Below are positions 18,502 to 24,053 of a stretch of 24,053 nt of DNA, in pieces (position 1 is the stretch's first letter; the number at the start of each line of letters is the position of its first letter). The position numbers were made by a program, and so were the translations under genes. The stretch is from Apostichopus californicus. Its lineage: Eukaryota > Echinodermata > Holothuroidea > Aspidochirotida > Stichopodidae. The notes under the pieces were generated by a model. That model saw nothing but the letters and a program-made list of their open reading frames with translations, was not told the origin of the DNA and did no database searches. Location of the stretch: contig JAIPMN010049673.1 in assembly GCA_020650975.1 (NCBI GenBank), positions 1 to 24,053 on the forward strand, given 5' to 3'.

Positions 18502-19452
18502 GTAAGTAAACAAAGTCAAAGTTCAATGGAACTGAAAAGTAGCATTTCACCCGTCACATTCATACCCTCCCCTTTAAACCATTTCAAAATTGGATATTAT
18601 TATGTTATTCAATACGATGTATGTTTTCGTGCTATTGTGAGATATCCCGATGGGTTAATTGGCATACAAAGATGGACGCAAACAAACTTCTTTGGAACTT
18701 TTATAACGAATCTGTTGCCTATACGTGTATTAAGATTTTAGCTCCATAGTCATTCATTGGCTCTATACCCTTATGCTTAGCACGGCCTGTGTCTTATTGA
18801 TAATTACAAATATACTTATACTACCGCTGTATAAGATCGGAAAAGCCACTAGAAATTTGATTTTGCGCTGGAATAGTTATCCACAAATAGCTTTGATTAT
18901 GACATCAACACATGACGGCAGCAGTGTCAAAGATACTCTGCCTTGAGCTCTCATGAACATGTTTAGTTGTAACTGATGTGCGGATAAAATATGTATTTTG
19001 ATTTTCTTGATTGCGTCGAGTTTGGGGATTTGTAAAGGTTGGAAGGCGAAACGTTTTGATTCTAGTTTAAATCTAACCTAACCTAACCTAAGTGTACATA
19101 TGAGTCTGATGTGTTTAGTTGGACAGACTTGTCAATAAAACAGTAAACAAACAGACAGGTGTCAAATTATGCAGAAAGCAAGACAATGGCCAATTACAAA
19201 AAGGAAGCCAGAAGATAATTTGGCTTAGTAAACTGTACTGGTTAGAATCAGAAACAGTTTTTACTTCCACTTAAGGGATAAAGGGGAGCTAAAATAAGGG
19301 TTAGTTTGTATTCATTCGTTTTAAATTACATTAAACAACTTGGCCGATCCTTCCATATATTAACCTGCTTTCTGTATATGTGTATTTATGTGTGTAGGCA
19401 TGTTTTGTGCTTAACATAACATTACATATTTTGTATTCTATTCTTTTTACAG

Positions 19453-19470
19453 TTGTGGAAAAACTCTGCG
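19453..19470 (+). CDS. Microexon candidate, 6 codons, phase 0-0
   Basis: A strong acceptor TATTCTTTTTACAG precedes an 18-nt reading LWKNSA, then GTTAGT. The phase fits the series but the donor is weaker. It is the least secure member. Confidence 0.25.
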
Positions 19471-19998
19471 GTTAGTAGTTTCAATAGTGTCCTTCCCGTG
19501 TAGAGCTCTTGCAGAAATAACTATCATCAACTTAGTTTGGTGGAAGTCAAAATTAACAATGATTTACATGGTTTGGAAATTCTATAAACATTGAGGCATC
19601 AGGAGTAAAGAGAAATTACTAAGTTTTGTAAATATACATTAACTTATATGTATATAATCTTTAGTTTAGCAAAGACGAATGACAATACTGCATGGACGGA
19701 CACGAATGACGAAAAGTTTTACTGGGAGTTTACAATTGACATATGAATGTAATCAAAACGTTTCAGTAGTGAAATATATTTATTTACATCACGAACGTAT
19801 AGCAGAGGTTATATGAAGTCGAAAGATTCAATCAAATCCATACAGCGTATTAGCGCAACAAGCACAACCCTAGGCATCTCGTTATTCTTCCTATAATCAG
19901 TCTATATTTAAGATTTAAAATCTTACGTAAGTTTCTTGTAGCATCCATACTTTATTTTACTTATTTCATGACCTAATTTTCCCGGATATCTTTCACAG

Positions 19999-20019
19999 AA
20001 TCTAGACAAAATGGAGAAG
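19999..20019 (+). CDS. Microexon candidate, 7 codons, phase 0-0
   Basis: TATCTTTCACAG precedes a 21-nt exon reading NLDKMEK, then GTAACT. The charged, helix-forming composition agrees with the neighbouring candidates. Confidence 0.35.
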
Positions 20020-20668
20020 GTAACTTCCTGCTTAGGGACAACTCGTTTTACTCTTGTCCTTGTTATTTCCTACTATTTTATTTACCGATTGGCGATCATG
20101 TGGATCTAGGGCACGACCACCATTTTTGTCCTGGAGGCTTCTAAGACGTTAAGTCGTCCAGGGGAAGCGTCTAAATGGAGTTATTAACTCTCTCCTACTT
20201 TTAAAAGTTTGATGAAATGAAGGTCACGATGATTGGAAGCAAAATGGTGCCATATTTTGAAACTTTTCGACCAACGTTGAAGAATTTTCGACTGTTTAGT
20301 TCGTACCGCACATACTTGTATATATTTAATACTGTATACTAGAATTATATGTAATACTATCTGCCGTTGTCTAAAAGGGGAGGGGATCGCCCTTAATAGG
20401 GACCATGTCATTTGAGAATTGTCAATTGCAAAAAAAACAAGCTCGTGTAGTGACTGAGTAGGCTATAATTCGATGTGAAATGTAGTTACTTAGAAGATGC
20501 GAAAGTAAAGGTTATGATGCTACTCTACTGTAGTAGAACATATCTACTTCTTGTACAGGTTATATAACTATATACCATCAGCAAGAAAAGGAAAAACGTG
20601 TTATGTGATATATTTATGCATGAAAATCTTAAATTTACTTTCAAGTACCTATTATTCTGTTGTAACAG

Positions 20669-20698
20669 GAATATAGGATGCTCTTGAGATGTTACCAG
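20669..20698 (+). CDS. Microexon candidate, 10 codons, phase 0-0
   Basis: CTGTTGTAACAG precedes a 30-nt exon reading EYRMLLRCYQ, then GTAAGT. The M-L-L-R-C-Y pattern recalls helix H of kinases (LMLRCW), which would support the exon being part of the pseudokinase, but ten residues are too few to be sure. Confidence 0.4.
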
Positions 20699-20967
20699 GT
20701 AAGTTTAGCATAATTCCAACAAAATATTAAATGATCTACATTTGAGCCATATAATATATTGAATGAAATATATTGGGCAACGTGTAAGCTACCGTTTTCA
20801 CCATTGGATACATGCTCAATGTGGTTTGATGTACTATATCCTCGAAAGGATATTTTCGTGTTCGACAAAAATATAAAAGTAAATACGATTAGCTGCCCCA
20901 ACTTGGAGTTTACCTTTACCTGTTTTTATCCTTTAAGTACCGTTTTGCTCGTTAATCGAGTTGATTA

Positions 20968-21020
20968 TAGTTGGTTAGAGCAGGGAGCTTCTACTCTAGC
21001 AGCTCCCTGGTTAGAGAGTA
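20968..21020 (+). repeat. tRNA-like hairpin, probable SINE head fragment
   Basis: TAGTTGGTTAGAGC resembles the D-arm/A-box part of tRNA genes. It is followed by an 8-bp perfect stem AGGGAGCT (20982-20989) / AGCTCCCT (21001-21008) around an 11-nt loop placed like an anticodon arm, then GGTTAGAGAGT, a degraded B box. There are no acceptor-stem halves, so it is not a functional tRNA. A decayed tRNA-derived repeat is likely. Confidence 0.35.
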
Positions 21021-21961
21021 TAGATATGTGTTTATTGACCAGTTGTATGTTCTGTACCAAAGATTGAATTAAAGAAAACAGCACGATAAATGCCAACTTT
21101 CATCATCTGGCTCTCCTCAGACTTTAAGGCTACTTAATCATGTATTAATTGCTTATATATGTTCGACTTGAAGCTTTTGCTTTGCGTACATTTTTTTTTC
21201 AATAATAATAATAATAACATTTCGACCTCTTCTTCATTTCTTTATTATATGGATTTCGTTGTAAAGGATATTGGCAACTTTCTCAACTCGGTAAATAAGT
21301 AAAGACTCTCATATTGATGTTGTTCTTGAAGTATCATACTATTTGTAGGAACCAAAGTGGTAGCATATCGGACTCCAAAATGGATATGCAATTACAAACA
21401 TGTACATAAACGGTGCGATAATTCGGATAAATTCTGAGTTACATTATCTAGATATTTCCTACAAATGCACATAAAAGTGTCGCCTGTCTTGGATATCAAC
21501 GATGTTCATAACTGAAATATAAACTTTTGTCAATACACATATTTAAGTGACTGATAGAAATTCGATTTGTTTGGGATACTGTACGGAATGTGGCTCATTT
21601 GGAATCGTACTTTTGGTATACCGACTCTCGTTGCCATACATTAATGAACCTCAAATTCGATAAGCTTCAAGAAATATTGAAATAAGTTTTCCTTAAGAGA
21701 GGCCATAAGATGGTTACCTTAAATCAGAAAATTATTGGATAATCCTGGCTGGCATAATACACACTGTGCCAGAATTTGGATACAAGTGTCCACCTGACCA
21801 CGGCACATTATATTCTTTATGTGGTTTTCGTTACTGAAGGCATACACCCTTACATGTATTATTCTGGTTCTCAAATGTACTACCTCATCAATTTGAAATA
21901 AATATATTATTAAGTGATATTTAATAAAACATTTCACATTGCTCTGTGGTGCCTTTCACAG

Positions 21962-22057
21962 CGTACAGAGCTCGACACTAATTGGAGACATCAAACGGAA
22001 AGATATATAAGAGGTATAGCAGCGACCTTCACTAAATATGTGAACACCTGGCATAAG
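21962..22057 (+). CDS. Coiled-coil-like protein, exon, phase 0-0
   Basis: GTGCCTTTCACAG precedes a 96-nt exon reading RTELDTNWRHQTERYIRGIA and ATFTKYVNTWHK, with donor AAG|GTATGT at 22058. It is hydrophilic with a regular hydrophobic spacing suggesting an amphipathic helix or coiled coil. I recognise no family with confidence; helical membrane-curvature modules (BAR-like) are one thing it could be tested against. Confidence 0.55.
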
Positions 22058-22136
22058 GTATGTTATTCCAGTAATACCAATAGTTTTATGTTACCCTTTA
22101 TAGGTTTTCTCAAAACCACTACTTTGTTTAATACAG

Positions 22137-22169
22137 ATTTCAGAGACTGGTCGAGCAACGTTTCCAAAA
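22137..22169 (+). CDS. Coiled-coil-like protein, short exon or start of alternative last exon
   Basis: CTTTGTTTAATACAG precedes ISETGRATFPK. A donor AAA|GTAAAC at 22170 would give an 11-codon, phase 0-0 exon in line with the series. If the donor is ignored the same frame stays open to TAA at 22368-22370, 77 codons in all, Lys-rich. Both versions may exist. Confidence 0.45.
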
Positions 22170-22170
22170 G

Positions 22171-23063
22171 TAAACCAACAAACGCGGCAAGTTTTAGCAT
22201 TTAAAAAAGCATGTCAGAAAGAGAATTTGTTTAAAAAATTATGTTATGTATCTCAGAGTCCCAGTGGTGCTTCAGTGGACAAGCCCCTAGATGCTAAAGG
22301 GTTGTTAAATATTAACTGTTATTTCGTAGCTAGTATAAAGGGCAATATACATTGTGAGAGAAATGAATAACATTTCTCTGGAATGTACTTCAATGCCTCG
22401 GTGGTGATCCAGGTCGAAGGTCCTGGAAGGTTTAGAATTGGTGATATTTCGCATTCTGTCGTAGAGACTTAACACACATGTCAGAGTGAGGATTTACAGT
22501 TCTCTTGAACGTATAAAATTCATAGCGGGGATCTTGGAGACTTTCTCGTTCTGTTGAAGCCATTCGAAAGCAGAGAATTATAATCTGAGTGGATGTATTT
22601 CAAATCAATAGTGGAGAAAGGGAGCGGGCGTAGCTCGGATGTTTTAGTATTTTGGTAGCCAAATAGTATCAAAATCTGGGAAATGTATGCGTCAGGGACA
22701 TAAAAAGAATATTTTTGTTTATTCTTTATCCATTTTTGTTTGAGTGTAAAATCACCCTGAATTCGGCTGAATTTCCAGCCCAAGTATAATCCATTTAGTT
22801 CTACTAGGGGTATCACAATCCTATTCCACCACGCCCGTATGTATATATGCCCCCGTCTGTATGATTATGTATACTTTAGAGGCACTTGACACTTATGAAA
22901 CATCATCCGGTGGGAACGCTCGCTACTTAATTTACATAAACAAATACCAGTACAAAGTTGCGTGAAACGGTCTTTAGGTATAGACATCACAAACTCAAAT
23001 GAAAAATTTGTACAGTTATAGGTAACAGGTTTCGCATTTATTTTATATTCAAACTTTATTCAG
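22171..23063 (+). other. Intron, no further gene seen
   Basis: Apart from the read-through of the preceding exon to 22370, I find nothing supported. The minus-strand frame at 22520-22816 (98 residues) shows no recognisable domain or splice context. The plus-strand phrase GGGCGTAGCTCGGATG near 22626 looks like a tRNA start but has no B box. Confidence 0.5.
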
Positions 23064-23120
23064 GCATATACCTCATCAAATGCGGAGAAAATGGAGACAA
23101 ATAGCAGAGCTCTATCGAAG
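23064..23120 (+). CDS. Coiled-coil-like protein, exon, phase 0-0
   Basis: AACTTTATTCAG precedes a 57-nt exon reading AYTSSNAEKMETNSRALSK, with donor AAG|GTACAG. Polar and helix-forming. It continues the phase-0 chain from 22169 to 23630. Confidence 0.5.
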
Positions 23121-23629
23121 GTACAGATTACGCTGTGGCCTAAACTATTTCACGGCTATTTATATTAATATTTGCTGCTGAATGGAGGTCGTATTCTCAA
23201 AATAATATATGTCTTACTTTAGGCCCGTTTGCTTCTCGTAACAATGATAAAAGTGTCTCACGTATGAAATTGATCATGTTTTTGTCCCTTATTTGTGCGT
23301 TAAGTAGGCGCTACCAGGGTAAATTGAAAGTTTCACTGCGTGTGTGACATGACTGCTCAAACTGACGTAAAACTTTGAAATATTTCCAAATCATAGGATC
23401 GTAGGATCTATTTATATATATGTCATCTGGTTAAGTAAGGTTTTTCCGATGTATGTTCTTCGACACTTCGAGCATACTTTCTAGGACAAACACAAAATTC
23501 CAGAAATTTTAAATAACTTGTCATTGGTTAGATTAGTTTAGCAATACCAGCTTAGTCAATTTCAAGATTCATGTCTTCACTGTGTACTACAAATGTTTCT
23601 TAAGTGGCTTTTTTTTTGCTCTCGTTCAG

Positions 23630-23695
23630 GTCATTAACGACTTATCAGATCAACTAACATCAATGGGCTATGAGGATATCGACCCTAAGGACAAA
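23630..23695 (+). CDS. Coiled-coil-like protein, exon, phase 0-0
   Basis: A long T-rich tract TTTTTTTTGCTCTCGTTCAG precedes a 66-nt exon reading VINDLSDQLTSMGYEDIDPK then DK, with donor AAA|GTATGT at 23696. The splice signals are the best in this series. V-I-N-D-L-S-D-Q-L has heptad-like spacing. Confidence 0.6.
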
Positions 23696-23849
23696 GTATG
23701 TTTATTTTATTACACTAAAAATATTTCTGTTACAAGCAACTAATTTCAATTCAGATTGACAAATCTTACTTTACTTTCTTCCTTGTGTTTCTCTGTCTAC
23801 TCAGCATGATTCGCACTGCTTAATGTTTTTCTGTTGCTTGTTTGTTTAG

Positions 23850-23929
23850 GATATCATCGTCGACAATCCGAAAGACTTTCTGAAGTTGATTCCCAGCATA
23901 AAGAAAATTTTCTTAGACATTCATCCACT
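23850..23929 (+). CDS. Coiled-coil-like protein, last exon in window (continues or ends)
   Basis: GCTTGTTTGTTTAG precedes a phase-0 entry reading DIIVDNPKDFLKLIPSIKKI and FLDIHPL. The frame meets either a donor CT|GTAAGC at 23930 (phase 2, gene continues beyond the window) or, if unspliced, TAA at 23931-23933 as the natural stop. The last 120 bases show no further exon. Confidence 0.55.
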
Positions 23930-24053
23930 GTAAGCGTGTGTGATGCTTTTTGTAGCTTCAATTGTTTTGTATATTGCTTCTTATCCTAGAATTCTGATAT
24001 TAATACATAAATATATGGTAGGAAATGGATAACCCTCATTAACAAATATATAT

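Larger units (their letters stand above)
17843..21961 (+). other. Region with only microexon candidates
   Basis: The 4.1 kb after the last kinase-like exon is AT-rich and contains four tiny phase-0 exon candidates (given separately). It also has three loose copies of TTTAGCTATAACT near 17935-17985, a 3.6-unit TAACC run at 19074-19091, a tRNA-like hairpin at 20968-21020 and an AAT microsatellite at about 21201-21215. The frames at 18526-18741, 20184-20411, 20692-20901 and 20759-21067 lack domain or splice support. Confidence 0.5.

Noticed and set aside
19074-19091. Short (TAACC)n run resembling telomere repeats
   Set aside because: Fewer than four units inside unique intronic sequence, too short to be a telomere or interstitial telomeric array.
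20759-21067. 102-codon plus-strand open frame
   Set aside because: It overlaps the tRNA-like repeat piece, and its composition and context do not suggest a protein.
22624-22650. tRNA-like GGGCGTAGCTCGGATG
   Set aside because: No B box, anticodon stem or matching acceptor stem downstream.
22520-22816. 98-codon minus-strand open frame
   Set aside because: No domain, splice context or neighbouring exon. Length is within chance for AT-rich sequence of this size.

Overview
The window is AT-rich metazoan nuclear DNA. Its genes are split into short exons with canonical GT/AG introns, extracellular Ig exons are bounded by phase-1 introns, and tRNA-derived SINE-like repeats are present. No bacterial, viral or organellar gene layout is visible. 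The gene families (death domain, DED-like fold, Ig receptor with a kinase-like tail) and the repeat style suggest a marine invertebrate deuterostome, possibly an echinoderm such as a sea cucumber. That organism guess is inference only and weak. Most long ORFs are chance. The real coding content was found by following splice sites and reading phase.

Layout. (1) 1-3294, plus strand: the last three exons (687-783, 1231-1336, 2977-3294) of a death-domain protein whose 5' part lies left of the window. The penultimate intron holds a long imperfect palindrome (2586-2873). A 72-nt tandem duplication precedes the first visible exon and gives two in-frame acceptors. (2) About 4080-4570, minus strand: a second death-domain half ending in a stop (4080-4190). 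It aligns column by column with the death-domain exon of the first gene. A DED-like exon with a start codon (4287-4384) lies upstream, but its phase does not match, so the model is incomplete or the gene is decayed. (3) About 4600-8479: mostly intergenic. One 106-codon open stretch on the minus strand (5435-5752) is the only item worth a check. (4) 8480 to at least 17842, plus strand: the main gene. It has a signal-peptide exon, five Ig-like exons each bounded by phase-1 introns, a transmembrane exon, several small cytoplasmic exons, and a kinase-like domain over about six exons. The VAIK lysine, HRD aspartate and DFG aspartate are all replaced, so this is an Ig-type receptor pseudokinase. (5) 17843-24053, plus strand: a run of very short exon candidates, all phase 0 at both ends, encoding a hydrophilic, helical, coiled-coil-like protein that runs off the right edge. 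They are either the tail of the pseudokinase gene or a separate gene.

Two signalling-type loci (death domain/DED and Ig receptor) therefore lie close together. The receptor would bind outside the cell through its Ig domains. Without a catalytic kinase it would have to signal by scaffolding, dimerising with an active partner, or acting as a decoy. Two points make the receptor transcript uncertain and interesting: a frame-breaking cassette exon at 14161-14212, and a phase conflict between the exons ending at 16590 and starting at 16964.
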